Positions 36,374 through 51,300 of a DNA stretch of 64,000 nucleotides are shown in pieces. A program made the translations under genes and the position numbers. The notes under the pieces were generated by a model, which did no database searches, was not told the DNA's origin, and was given only the letters and a program-made list of their open reading frames with translations. Numbering within the stretch: the stretch's first letter is position 1; every line of letters starts with the position of its first letter. This DNA comes from Pachypanchax playfairii (lineage: Eukaryota > Chordata > Actinopteri > Cyprinodontiformes > Aplocheilidae): assembly GCA_006937955.1 (NCBI GenBank), contig SSNP01000389.1:43117-107116 (forward strand), read 5' to 3'.

Positions 36374-39300
36374 CTAAACAGGTATGTAGAAAAACAAATG
36401 AAAACAATGCCTCATGGGAAACCCAGAACTTCAGGTGCATGTCTCACCTGAGGGAGGGTTCCCTTCACTAGCGCTGGGATGTCGTCTGTACTGTATCCAA
36501 CAGCAGAGAGTCCGTCCTCCACCTGCAGGTCCAACAGGAACTGACGCAGTGTGTCGGCCAGAACGGGACCAGCATCCTGCTGCTTTATGCTTCGTACATC
36601 TGCACCTAAATGCACCGCAGAGACACACACTGCACATAAACGCACCGCAGAGACACACACTGCACATAAACGCACCGCAGAGACACACACTGCACATAAA
36701 CGCACCGCAGGGACACACACTGCACATAAACGCACCGCAGAGACGCACACTGCACCTGAACGCACCGCAGAGACGCACACTGCACCTGAACGCACCGCAG
36801 AGACACACACTGCACATAAACGCACCGCAGGGACACACACTGCACATAAACGCACCGCAGAGACGCACACTGCACCTGAACGCACTGCACGTGAACGCAC
36901 CGCAGAGACGCACTGCACCTGAACGCACCGCAGAGACGCACACTGCACCTGAACGCACCGCAGAGACGCACTGCACGTGAACGCACCGCAGAGACGCACA
37001 CTGCACGTGAACGCACCGCAAACACGCACTGCACATGAACGCACCGCAGAGACGTACACTGCCCCTGAACGCACCAGAGAGACGTACACTGCACCTGAAC
37101 GCACTGCACGTGAACGCACCGCAGAGACGCACACTGCACCTGAACGCACCGCAGAGACGCACACTGCACGTGAACGCACCGCAGAGACGCACACTGCACC
37201 TGAACGCACTGCACATGAACGCACCGCAGAGACGCACTGCACATGAACGCACCGCAGAGACGCACACTGCACCTGAACGCACCGCAGAGAAGCACACTGC
37301 ACCTGAACGCACCGCAGACACGCACACTGCACCTGAACGCACCGCAGAGACGTACACTGCACCTGAACGCACTGCACCTGAACGCACCGCAGAGAAGCAC
37401 ACTGCACCTGAACGCACCGCAGAGACGTACACTGCACGTGAACGCACCGCAGAGACGCACAGCACCCGAAAGCACCGCAGAGACGCACACTGCACCTGAA
37501 CGCACCGCACGTGAACACACCGCAGACACGCACTGCACATGAACGCACCGCAGAGACGCACTGCACATGAGCGCACCGCAGAGACGCACACTGCACGTGA
37601 ACGCACCGCAGAGGCGCACTGCACATGAACGCACCGCAGAGACGCACACTGCACCTGAACGCACCGCAGAGACGCACACTGCACCTGAACGCACTGCACC
37701 TGAACGCACCGCAGAGACGCACACTGCACCTGAACGCACCGCAGAGACGCACACTGCACGTGAACGCACCGCAGAGACGCACTGCACCTGAACGCACCGC
37801 AGAGACGCACACTGCACCTGAACGCACTGCACCTGAACGCACCGCAGAGAAGCACACTGCACCTGAACGCACCGCAGAGACGCACACTGCACCTGAACGC
37901 ACCGAAGAGACGCACACTGCACCTGAACGCACTGCACATGAACGCACCGCAGAGACGCACACTGCACCTGAACGCACTGCACTGAACGCACCGCAGAGAC
38001 GCACACTGCACCTGAACGCACCGCAGAGACGCACACTGCACGTGAACGCACCGCAGAGACGCACTGCACCTGAATGCACCGCAGAGACGCACTGCACATG
38101 TACGCACCGCAGAGACGCACTGCACATGAACGCACCGCAGAGACGCACTGCACATGAGCGCACCGCAGAGACGCACACTGCACATGAACGCACCGCAGAG
38201 ACGCACACTGCACCTGAACGCACTGCACCTGAACGCACCGCAGAGACGCACACCGCACCTGAACGCACCGCAGAGACGTACACTGCCCCTGAACGCACCA
38301 GAGAGACGTACACTGCACCTGAACGCACTGCACATGAACGCACCGCAGAGACGCACTGCACATGAGCGCACCGCAGAGACGCACACTGCACCTGAACGCA
38401 CCGCAGAGACGCACACTGCACGTGAACGCACCGCAGAACGCACTGCACCTGAACGCACCGCAGAGACGCACACTGCACCTGAACGCACCGCAGAGACGCA
38501 CACTGCACCTGAACGCACCGCAGAGACGCACACTGCACGTGAACGCACCGCAGAGACGCACTGCACCTGAACGCACCGCAGAGACGCACTGCACGTGAAC
38601 GCACCGCAGAGACGCACACTGCACGTGAACGCACCGCAAACACGCACTGCACATGAACGCACCGCAGAGACGCACACTGCACCTGAACGCACCGCAGAGA
38701 CGCACTGCACCTGAACGCACCGCAGAGACGCACACTGCACCTGAACGCACCGCAGAGACGCACACTGCACCTGAACGCACTGCACCTGAACGCACTGCAG
38801 AGAAGCACACTGCACCTGAACGCACCGCAGAGACGCACACTGCACCGCAGAGACGCACTGCACATGAACGCACCGCAGAGACGCACTGCACATGAACGCA
38901 CCGCAGAGACGCACACTGCACCTGAACGCACTGCACGTGAACGCACCGCAGAGACGCACACTGCACCTGAACGCACCGCAGAGACGCACACTGCACCGCA
39001 GAGACGCACTGCACGTGAACGCACCGCAGAGACGCACACTGCACGTGAACGCACCGCAAACACGCACTGCACATGAACGCACCGCAGAGACGCACACTGC
39101 ACCTGAACGCACTGCACGTGAACGCACCGCAGAGACGCACACTGCACCTGAACGCACCGCAGAGAAGCACACTGCACCTGAACGCACCGCAGAGACGCAC
39201 ACTGCACGTGAACGCACCGCAGAGACGCACTGCACCTGAACGCACCGCAGAGACGCACACTGCACCTGAACGCACCGCAGAGACGCACTGCACCTGAACG

Positions 39301-42300
39301 CACTGCACATGAACGCACCGCAGAGACGCACTGCACATGAGCGCACCGCAGAGACGCACACTGCACATGAACGCACCGCAGAGAAGCACACTGCACCTGA
39401 ACGCACCGCAGAGACGCACACTGCACCTGAACGCACCGCAGAGACGCACTGCACGTGAACGCACCGCAGAGACGCACACTGCACGTGAACGCACCGCAAA
39501 CACGCACTGCACATGAACGCACCGCAGAGACGCACACTGCACCTGAACGCACTGCACGTGAACGCACCGCAGAGAAGCACACTGCACCTGAACGCACCGC
39601 AGAGACGCACACTGCACCTGAACGCACCACAGAGACGCACACGCACATGAACGCACCGCAGAGACGCACTGCACATGAGCGCACCGCAGAGACGCACACT
39701 GCACATGAACGCACCGCAGAGACGCACTGCACATGAATGCACCGCAGAGACGCACACTGCACCTGAACGCACCGCAGAGACGCACACTGCACCTGAACGC
39801 ACTGCACCTGAACGCACCGCAGAGAAGCACACTGCACCTGAACGCACCGCAGAGACGTACACTGCCCCTGAACGCACCAGAGAGACGTACACTGCACCTG
39901 AACGCACTGCACATGAACGCACCGCAGAGATGCACTGCACCTGAACGCACCGCAGAGACGTACACTGCACCTGAACGCACTGCACATGAACGCACCGCAG
40001 AGACGCACTGCACATGAACGCACCGCAGAGACGCACACTGCACGTGAACGCACCGCAAACACGCACTGCACATGAACGCACCGCAGAGACGCACACTGCA
40101 CCTGAACGCACCGCAGAGACGCACACTGCACCTGAACGCACTGCACCTGAACGCACCGCAGAGAAGCACACTGCCCCTGAACGCACCAGAGAGACGTACA
40201 CTGCACCTGAACGCACTGCACGTGAACGCACCGCAAACACGCACTGCACCTGAACGCACCGCAGAGACGCACACTGCACCTGAACGCACTGCACCTGAAC
40301 GCACCGCAGAGACGCACTGCACGTGAACGCACCGCAGAGACGCACACTGCACGTGAACGCACCGCAAACACGCACTGCACATGAACGCACCGCAGAGACA
40401 CACACTGCACCTGAACGCACTGCACGTGAACGCACCGCAGAGACGCACACTGCACCTGAACGCACCGCAGAGACGCACACTGCACCTGAACGCACTGCAC
40501 GTGAACGCACCGCAGAGACGCACTGCACGTGAACGCACCGCAGAGACGCACACTGCACGTGAACGCACCGCAAACACGCACTGCACATGAACGCACCGCA
40601 GAGACGCACACTGCACCTGAACGCACCGCAGACACGCACTGCACCTGAACGCACCGCAGAGACGCACACTGCACCTGAACGCACCGCAGAGACGCACACT
40701 GCACCTGAACGCACCGCAGAGAACGCACTGCACGTGAACGCACCGCAGAGACGCACACTGCACCTGAACGCACCGCAGAGAAGCACACTGCACCTGAACG
40801 CACCGCAGAGACGCACACTGCACGTGAACGCACCGCAGAGACGCACTGCACCTGAACGCACCGCAGAGACGCACACTGCACCTGAACGCACCGCAGAGAC
40901 GCACACTGCACCTGAACGCACCGCAGAGACGCACTGCACATGAACGCACCGCAGAGACGCACACTGCACGTGAACGCACCGCAAACACGCACTGCACATG
41001 AACGCACCGCAGAGACGCACACTGCACCTGAACGCACTGCACGTGAACGCACCGCAGAGACGCACACTGCACCTGAACGCACCGCAGAGACGCACACTGC
41101 ACGTGAACGCACCGCAGAGACGCACTGCACATGAACGCACCGCAGAGACGCACACTGCACCTGAACGCACCGCAGACACGCACTGCACCTGAACGCACCG
41201 CAGAGACGCACACTGCACCTGAACGCACTGCACCTGAACGCACCGCAGAGAAGCACACTGCACCTGAACGCACCGCAGAGACGCACACTGCACGTGAACG
41301 CACCGCAAACACGCACTGCACATGAACGCACCGCAGAGACGCACACTGCACCTGAACGCACCGCAGAGACGCACACTGCACCTGAACGCACCGCAGAGAC
41401 GCACACTGCACCTGAACGCACCGCACGTGAACACACCGCAGACACGCACTGCACATGAACACACCGCAGAGACGCACACTGCACCTGAACGCACCGCAGA
41501 GACGCACACTGCACGTGAACGCACCGCAGAGACGCACTGCACCTGAACGCACCGCAGAGACGCACACTGCACCTGAACGCACCGCAGAGACGCACTGCAC
41601 GTGAACGCACCGCAGAGACGCACACTGCACGTGAACGCACCGCAGAGACGCACACTGCACGTGAACGCACCGCAAACACGCACTGCACATGAACGCACCG
41701 CAGAGACGCACACTGCACCTGAACGCACCGCAGACACGCACTGCACCTGAACGCACCGCAGAGACGCACACTGCACCTGAACGCACCGCAGAGACGCACA
41801 CTGCACCTGAACGCACCGCAGAGACGCACACTGCACCTGAACGCACCGCACGTGAACGCACCGCAGAGACGCACACTGCACCTGAACGCACCGCAGAGAC
41901 GCGCACTGCACCTGAACGCACCGCAGAGACGCACTGCACGTGAGCGCACCGCAGAGACGCACACTGCACGTGAACGCACCGCAAACACGCACTGCACATG
42001 AACGCACCGCAGAGACGCACACTGCACCTGAACGCACCGCACGTGAACACACCGCAGACACGCACTGCACATGAACACACCGCAGAGACGCACACTGCAC
42101 CTGAACGCACCGCAGACACGCACTGCACATGAACGCACCGCAGAGACGCACACTGCACCTGAACGCACCGCAGAGACGCACACTGCACCTGAACGCACCG
42201 CAGAGAAGCACACTGCACGTGAACGCACCGCAGAGACGCACACTGCACGTGAACGCACCGCAAACACGCACTGCACATGAACGCACCGCAGAGACGCACT

Positions 42301-45300
42301 GCACATGAGCGCACCGCAGAGACGCACACTGCACCTGAACGCACTGCACCTGAACGCACCGCACAGACGCACACTGCACCTGAACGCACCGCAGAGACGC
42401 ACACTGCACGTGAACGCACCGCAGACACGCACTGCACATGAACGCACCGCAGAGACGCACACTGCACATGCACGCACCGCAGAGACGCACTGCACGTGAA
42501 CGCACCGCAGAGACGCACACTGCACCTGAACGCACCGCAGACACGCACTGCACATGAACGCACCGCAGAGACGCACACTGCACCTGAACGCACCGCAGAG
42601 ACGCACACTGCACCTGAACGCACTGCACATGAACGCACCGCAGAGACGCACACTGCACCTGAACGCACTGCACATGAACGCACCGCAGAGACGCACACTG
42701 CACGTGAACGCACCACAGAGACACACACTGCACCTGAACGCACTGCACATGAACGCACCGCAGAGACGCACACTGCACCTGAACGCACCGCAAACACGCA
42801 CTGCACATGAACGCACCGCAGAGACGCACACTGCACCTGAACGCACTGCACATGAACGCACCGCAGAGACGCACTGCACATGAGCGCACCGCAGAGACGC
42901 ACACTGCACGTGAACGCACCGCAAACACGCACTGCACATGAACGCACCGCAGAGAAGCACACTGCACCTGAACGCACCGCAGAGACGCACACTGCACCTG
43001 AACGCACCGCAGAGACGCACTGCACGTGAACGCACCGCAGAGACGCACACTGCACGTGAACGCACCGCAAACACGCACTGCACATGAACGCACCGCAGAG
43101 ACGCACACTGCACCTGAACGCACCGCAGACACGCACTGCACATGAACACACCGCAGAGACGCACACTGCACCTGAACGCACCGCAGAGACGCACACTGCA
43201 CCTGAACGCACCGCAGAGACGTACACTGCACCTGAACGCACTGCACATGAACGCACCGCAGAGACGCACACTGCACGTGAACGCACCGCAGACACGCACT
43301 GCACATGAACGCACCGCAGAGACGCACACTGCACCTGAACGCATCGCAGAGAAGCACACTGCACCTGCACGCACCGCAGAGACGCACACTGCACCTGAAC
43401 GCACTGCACGTGAACGCACCGCAGAGACGCACACTGCACCTGAACGCACCGCAGAGACGCACACTGCACCTGAACGCACCGCAGAGACGCACACTGCACC
43501 TGAACGCACCGCAGACACGCACTGCACGTGAACGCACCGCAGAGACGCACACTGCACGTGAACGCACCGCAAACACGCACTGCACATGAACGCACCGCAG
43601 AGACGCACACTGCACCTGAACGCACCGCAGACACGCACTGCACATGAACGCACCGCAGAGACGCACACTGCACCTGAACGCACTGCACGTGAACGCACCG
43701 CAGAGACGCACACCGCACCTGAACGCACCGCAGAGACGCACACCGCACCTGAACGCACCGCAGAGACGCACACTGCACCTGAACGCACCGCAGAGACGCA
43801 CACTGCACCTGAACGCACCGCAGAGACGCGCACTGCACCTGAACGCACCGCAGAGACGCACACTGCACCGCAGAGACGCACTGCACGTGAACGCACCGCA
43901 GAGACGCACACTGCACGTGAACGCACCGCAAACACGCACTGCACATGAACGCACCGCAGAGACGCACACTGCACCTGAACGCACCGAAGAGACGCACACT
44001 GCACCTGAACGCACTGCACATGAACGCACTGCACATGAACGCACCGCAGAGACGCACACTGCACCTGAACGCACCGCAGAGACGCACACTGCACCTGAAC
44101 GCACCGCAGAGACGCACACTGCACCTGAACGCATCGCAGAGAAGCACACTGCACCTGAACGCACCGCAGAGACGCACACTGCACCTGAACGCACCGCACG
44201 TGAACACACCGCAGACACGCACTGCACATGAACACACCGCAGAGACGCACACTGCACCTGAACGCACCGCAGAGACGCGCACTGCACCTGAACGCACCGC
44301 AGAGACGCACACTGCACCGCAGAGACGCACTGCACGTGAACGCACCACAGAGACACACACTGCACCTGAACGCACTGCACATGAACGCACCGCAGAGACG
44401 CACACTGCACCTGAACACACTGCAGAGACGCACACTGCACCTGAACGCACCGCACGTGAACACACCGCAGACACGCACTGCACATGAACACACCGCAGAG
44501 ACGCACACTGCACCTGAACGCACCGCAGAGACGCACACTGCACCTGAACGCACCGCACGTGAACACACCGCAGACACGCACTGCACATGAACACACCGCA
44601 GAGACGCACACTGCACGTGAACGCACCGCAGACACGCACTGCACCTGAACGCACCGCAGAGACGCACACTGCACCTGAACGCACCGCAGAGACGCACACC
44701 GCACGTGCACGCACTGCACATGAGCGCACCGCAGAGACACACACTGCACCTGAACGCACCGCAGACACGCACTGCACCTGAACGCACCGCAGAGACGCAC
44801 ACTGCACCTGAACGCACCGCAGAGACGCGCACTGCACCTGAACGCACCGCAGAGACGCACTGCACGTGAACGCACCGCAGAGACGCACACTGCACGTGAA
44901 CGCACCGCAAACACGCACTGCACATGAACACACCGCAGAGACGCACACTGCACCTGAACGCACCGCACGTGAACACACCGCAGACACGCACACCGCACCT
45001 GAACGCACCGCAGAGACGCACACTGCACCTGAACGCACCGCAGAGACGCACACTGCACCTGAACGCACCGCAGAGACGCACTGCACGTGAACGCACCGCA
45101 GAGACGCACACTGCACGTGAACGCACCGCAAACACGCACTGCACATGAACGCACCGCAGAGACGCACACTGCACCTGAACGCACTGCACATGAACGCACC
45201 GCAGAGACGCACACTGCACGTGAACGCACCGCAGAGACGCACACTGCACATGCACGCTCCGCAGAGACGCACTGCACATGAGCGCACCGCAGAGACGCAC

Positions 45301-48300
45301 ACTGCACATGAACGCACCGCAGAGACGCACTGCACATGAATGCACCGCAGAGACGCACACTGCACGTGAACGCACCGCAAACACGCACTGCACATGAACG
45401 CACCGCAGAGACACACACTGCACCTGAACGCACTGCACATGAACGCACCGCAGAGACGCACACTGCACCTGAACACACTGCAGAGACGCACACTGCACCT
45501 GAACGCACCGAAGAGACGCACACTGCACCTGAACGCACTGCACATGAACGCACCGCAGAGACGCACACTGCACGTGAACGCACCACAGAGACACACACTG
45601 CACCTGAACGCACTGCACATGAACGCACCGCAGAGACGCACACTGCACCTGAACGCACTGCACATGAACGCACCGCAGAGACGCACACTGCACGTGAACG
45701 CACCGCAGACACGCACTGCACCTGAACGCACCGCAGAGACGCACACTGCACCTGAACGCACCGCAGAGACGCACTGCACGTGAACGCACCGCAGAGACGC
45801 ACACTGCACCTGAACGCACTGCACGTGAACGCACTGCACCTGAACGCACCGCAGAGACGCACACTGCACCTGAACGCACCGCAGAGACGCACACTGCACC
45901 TGAACGCACCGCAGAGACACACACTGCACATAAACGCACCGCAGGGACACACACTGCACATAAACGCACCGCAGAGACGCACACTGCATCTGAACGCACC
46001 GCAGAGACGCACACTTCACCTGAACGCACCGCAGAGACGCACACTGCACCTGAACGCACCGCAGAGACGCACACTGCACCTGAACGCACCGCAGAGACAC
46101 ACACTGCACATAAACGCACCGCAGGGACACACACTGCACATAAACGCACCGCAGAGACGCACACTGCACCTGAACGCACCGCAGAGACGCACACTTCACC
46201 TGAACGCACCGCAGAGACGCACACTGCACCTGAACGCACCGCAGAGACGCACACTGCACCTGAACGCACCGCAGAGACGCACACTGCACCTGAACGCACC
46301 GCACGTGAACACACCGCAGACACGCACTGCACATGAACACACCGCAGAGACGCACACTGCACCTGAACGCACCGCAGAGACGCACACTGCACCTGAACGC
46401 ACCGAAGAGATGCACACTGCACCTGAACGCACTGCACATGAACGCACTGCACATGAACGCACCGCAGAGACGCACACTGCACCTGAACGCACTGCACATG
46501 AACGCACCGCAGAGACGCACACTGCACGTGAACGCACCACAGAGACACACACTGCACCTGAACGCACTGCACATGAACGCACCGCAGGGACACACACTGC
46601 ACATAAACGCACCGCAGAGACGCACACTGCACATGAACGCACCGCAGAGACGCACACTGCACCTGAACGCACCGCAGAGACGCACACTTCACCTGAACGC
46701 ACCGCAGAGACGCACACTGCACCTGCACGCACCGCAGAGACGCACACTGCACCTGAACGCACTGCACATGAACGCACTGCACATGAACGCACCGCAGAGA
46801 CAGACACTGCACCCAACCGCACCGCAGAGACGCACACTGCACCTGAACGCACCGCAGAGACGCACTGCACATGAACGCACCGCAGAGACGCACACTGCAC
46901 CTGAACGCACTGCACGTGAACGCACCGCAGAGACGCACACCGCACCTGAACGCACCGCAGAGAAGCACACTGCACCTGAACGCACCGCAGAGATGCACAC
47001 TGCACCTGAACGCACTGCACATGAACGCACTGCACATGAACGCACCGCAGAGACGCACACTGCACCTGACCGCACCGCAGAGACGCACTGCACGTGAACG
47101 CACCGCAGAGACGCACACTGCACCTGAACGCACCGCAGAGACGCACACTGCACCTGAACGCACCGCAGAGACACACACTGCACATAAACGCACCGCAGGG
47201 ACACACACTGCACATAAACGCACCGCAGAGACGCACACTGCACCTGAACGCACCGCAGAGACGCACACTTCACCTGAACGCACCGCAGAGACGCACACTG
47301 CACCTGAACGCACCGCAGAGACACACACTGCACATAAACGCACCGCAGGGACACACACTGCACATAAACGCACCGCAGAGACGCACACTGCACCTGAACG
47401 CACCGCAGAGACGCACACTGCACCTGAACGCACCGCAGACACGCACTGCACATGAACGCACCGCAGAGACGCACACTGCACCTGAACGCACCGAAGAGAT
47501 GCACACTGCACCTGAACGCACTGCACATGAACGCACTGCACATGAACGCACCGCAGAGACGCACTGCACATGAACGCACCGCAGAGACGCACTGCACATG
47601 AGCGCTCCGCAGAGACGCACACTGCACCTGAACGCACTGCACGTGAACACACCGCAGACACGCACTGCACATGAACACACCGCAGAGACGCACACTGCAC
47701 GTGAACGCACCGCAGACACGCACTGCACCTGAACGCACCGCAGAGACGCACACTGCACCTGAACGCACCGCAGAGACGCACACTGCACGTGAACGCACCG
47801 CAGAGACGCACTGCACGTGAACGCACCGCAGAGACGCACACTGCACGTGAACGCACCGCAAACACGCACTGCACATGAACGCACCGCAGAGACGCACACT
47901 GCACCTGAACGCACCGCAGAGACGCACTGCACGTGAACGCACCGCAGAGACGCACACTGCACCTGAACGCACCGCAGAGAAGCACACTGCACCTGAACGC
48001 ACCGCAGAGACGCACACTGCACCTGAACGCACCGCAGAGACGTACACTGCACCTGAACGCACTGCACCTGAACGCACCGCAGAGACGCACACTGCACCTG
48101 AACGCACCGCAGACACGCACTGCACGTGAACGCACCGCAGAGACGCACACTGCACGTGAACGCACCGCAAACACGCACTGCACATGAACGCACCGCAGAG
48201 ACGCACACTGCACCTGAACGCACTGCACGTGAACGCACCGCAGAGACGCACACTGCACCTGAACGCATCGCAGAGAAGCACACTGCACCTGAACGCACCG

Positions 48301-51300
48301 CAGAGACGCACACTGCACCTGAACGCACCGCACGTGAACACACCGCAGACACGCACTGCACATGAACGCACCGCAGAGACGCACACTGCACCTGAACGCA
48401 CCGCAGACACGCACTGCACCTGAACGCACCGCAGAGACGCACACTGCACCTGAACGCACTGCACATGAACGCACCGCAGAGACGCACACTGCACCTGAAC
48501 GCACCGCAGAGACGCGCACTGCACCTGAACGCACCGCAGAGACGCACACCGCACCGCAGAGACGCACTGCACGTGAACGCACCGCAGAGACGCGCACTGC
48601 ACGTGAACGCACCGCAGACACGCACTGCACATGAACGCACCGCAGAGACGCACACTGCACCTGAACGCACCGCAGACACGCACTGCACCTGAACGCACCG
48701 CAGAGACGCACACTGCACCTGAACGCACCGCAGAGACGCACACTGCACCTGAACGCACCGCAGAGACGCACACTGCACCTGAACGCACCGAAGAGACGCA
48801 CACTGCACCTGAACGCACTGCACATGAACGCACTGCACATGAACGCACCGCAGAGACGCACACTGCACCTGAACGCACTGCACATGAACGCACCGCAGAG
48901 AAGCACACTGCACCTGAACGCACCGCAGAGACGTACACTGCCCCTGAACGCACCAGAGAGACGTACACTGCACCTGAACGCACTGCACATGAACGCACCG
49001 CAGAGATGCACTGCACCTGAACGCACCGCAGAGACGTACACTGCACCTGAACGCACTGCACATGAACGCACCGCAGAGACGCACTGCACATGAGCGCACC
49101 GCAGAGACGCACACTGCACCTGAACGCACCGCACAGACGCACACTGCACCTGAACGCACCGCAGAGACGCACACTGCACGTGAACGCACCGCAGAGACGC
49201 ACTGCACATGAACGCACCGCAGAGACGCACACTGCACCTGAACGCACTGCACATGAACGCACCGCAGAGACGCACACTGCACCTGAACGCACCGCAGACA
49301 CGCACTGCACCTGAACGCACCGCAGAGACGCACACTGCACCTGAACGCACCGCAGAGACGCACACTGCACCTGAACGCACCGCAGAGACGCACTGCACAT
49401 GAACGCACCGCAGAGACGCACACTGCACGTGAACGCACCGCAGACACGCACTGCACCTGAACGCACCGCAGAGACGCACACTGCACCTGAACGCACTGCA
49501 CGTGAACGCACCGCAGAGACGCACACTGCACCTGAACGCACCGCAGAGACGCACACTGCACATGAACGCACCGCAGAGACGCACACTGCACCTGAACGCA
49601 CCGCAGACACGCACTGCACCTGAACGCACCGCAGAGACGCACACTGCACCTGAACGCACTGCACGTGAACGCACCGCAGAGAAGCACACTGCACCTGAAC
49701 GCACCGCAGAGACGTACACTGCCCCTGAACGCACCAGAGAGACGTACACTGCACCTGAACGCACTGCACATGAACGCACCGCAGAGATGCACTGCACCTG
49801 AACGCACCGCAGAGACGTACACTGCACCTGAACGCACTGCACATGAACGCACCGCAGAGACGCACTGCACATGAGCGCACCGCAGAGACGCACACTGCAC
49901 ATGAACGCACCGCAGAGACGCACTGCACATGAATGCACCGCAGAGACGCACTGCACATGAACGCACCGCAGAGACGCACTGCACATGAACGCACCGCAGA
50001 GACGCACACTGCAACTACAAATAAATATATAGAACTATAGAATTTCTTCCTTATGCATTCTCCAACAATGTCCTGGTTAAAAGAAAGAGCCCAGGCATTT
50101 TCACTGTAGTTTTCTCTATATGCATGTAAAATCATTTTATTAGTTATTAATAGAGCTTGTTCGGGTCGGACACACACCGTACTTTCCAGAGGGAAGATCT
50201 TTGGTTGGAACGCTGGAACACCTGCTCGTTAAGCTGCGCGGGGGAGGAAGCAGGAGCGCCTGCTGGATTACACTTGGACTCTCTTGAGCTCTGTGAAACC
50301 TGGAGTCATCCGAACCTGTCTCTCTGCCTGCTCGTTGCTCTGAGTTTGATCATTGTTGAAAATAAAATCAGTTTTAACAACTTTGAAATCTGAGTCCAGT
50401 CTGAGTTCTGCATGTGAGTCAAACGTTTATCTGAGTCCATGAAAAGTTGATGATCTCAGGAGTTTCCACATATTTCCTGTAGTAGAAACATTTTTAATCT
50501 GTCTGACGTGCTCACAGCTGATTTGGTTTAAATTTCATAACATCACATTTATTATCTCTAACCCTAACCATCTATTATCTATTATTATTAAAACAAACAG
50601 ATACGGCTTCTCTTTTATGCCAGCAGCTATCAAGCTATTAAATGAAGGCTATGGTAACGTAAGCTAGTGGTTAGCTTGGTGGACATAAATTCTGTCCATG
50701 CTGGAAATATAACCAGGTATTACTGTCTGGATTAGATGTTTGTGCTACTAGTATAGATATTTTCTTTTTATGTTGCTGCAAGTCATGTCTGTAAACTGAA
50801 TTGCCCCTCGGGGATAAATAAAGTGCTTGACTGATTCGTTGGTTGGTTTACTCAGCCGTGAGTGCACGTACAGCATGGGCGCCTCATGCACAAAGTTAAG
50901 GCTGCTGTTACGCGTTTGGCCTGACGGGGCAATCGTGACCCCAAAAATTTCAAACTCTTTGCAGTTGCTTTAAGAGGATTTAATTATTTTATTATAAAAA
51001 AAACTTTCTCTTTCTCAAAATGTGGATTTTATTGATTTTATGTTTGATCAATTTACCAACATGTTTAAGCAGCTGTTATGTTTTGTGTGTTTTTGTTACC
51101 CATGCATGTACAGTTGTGTTGTGTGTTAGTGTGAGGCCTTCAGGTACCAAGGATCTCAGCAGCCTCCAGGTGGCGCTCTGGACACATTGGTGCTGTGAAA
51201 GTGAAGACAGCTGGAGATGTGAGGACGACTGAGAGTCCGTGAGGCTGCAGGAACACAAAGGTCATCGTGTTAAACTGATTTCATAAAAAAACTACCTGGA

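Noticed and set aside
36431..50177. Giant minus-strand open frames (4531, 3359, 3193, 1162 and 914 codons)
   Set aside because: They overlap in all three frames, repeat short words with no domain, and read through the intron of adhfe1. They result from satellite units without stop codons.
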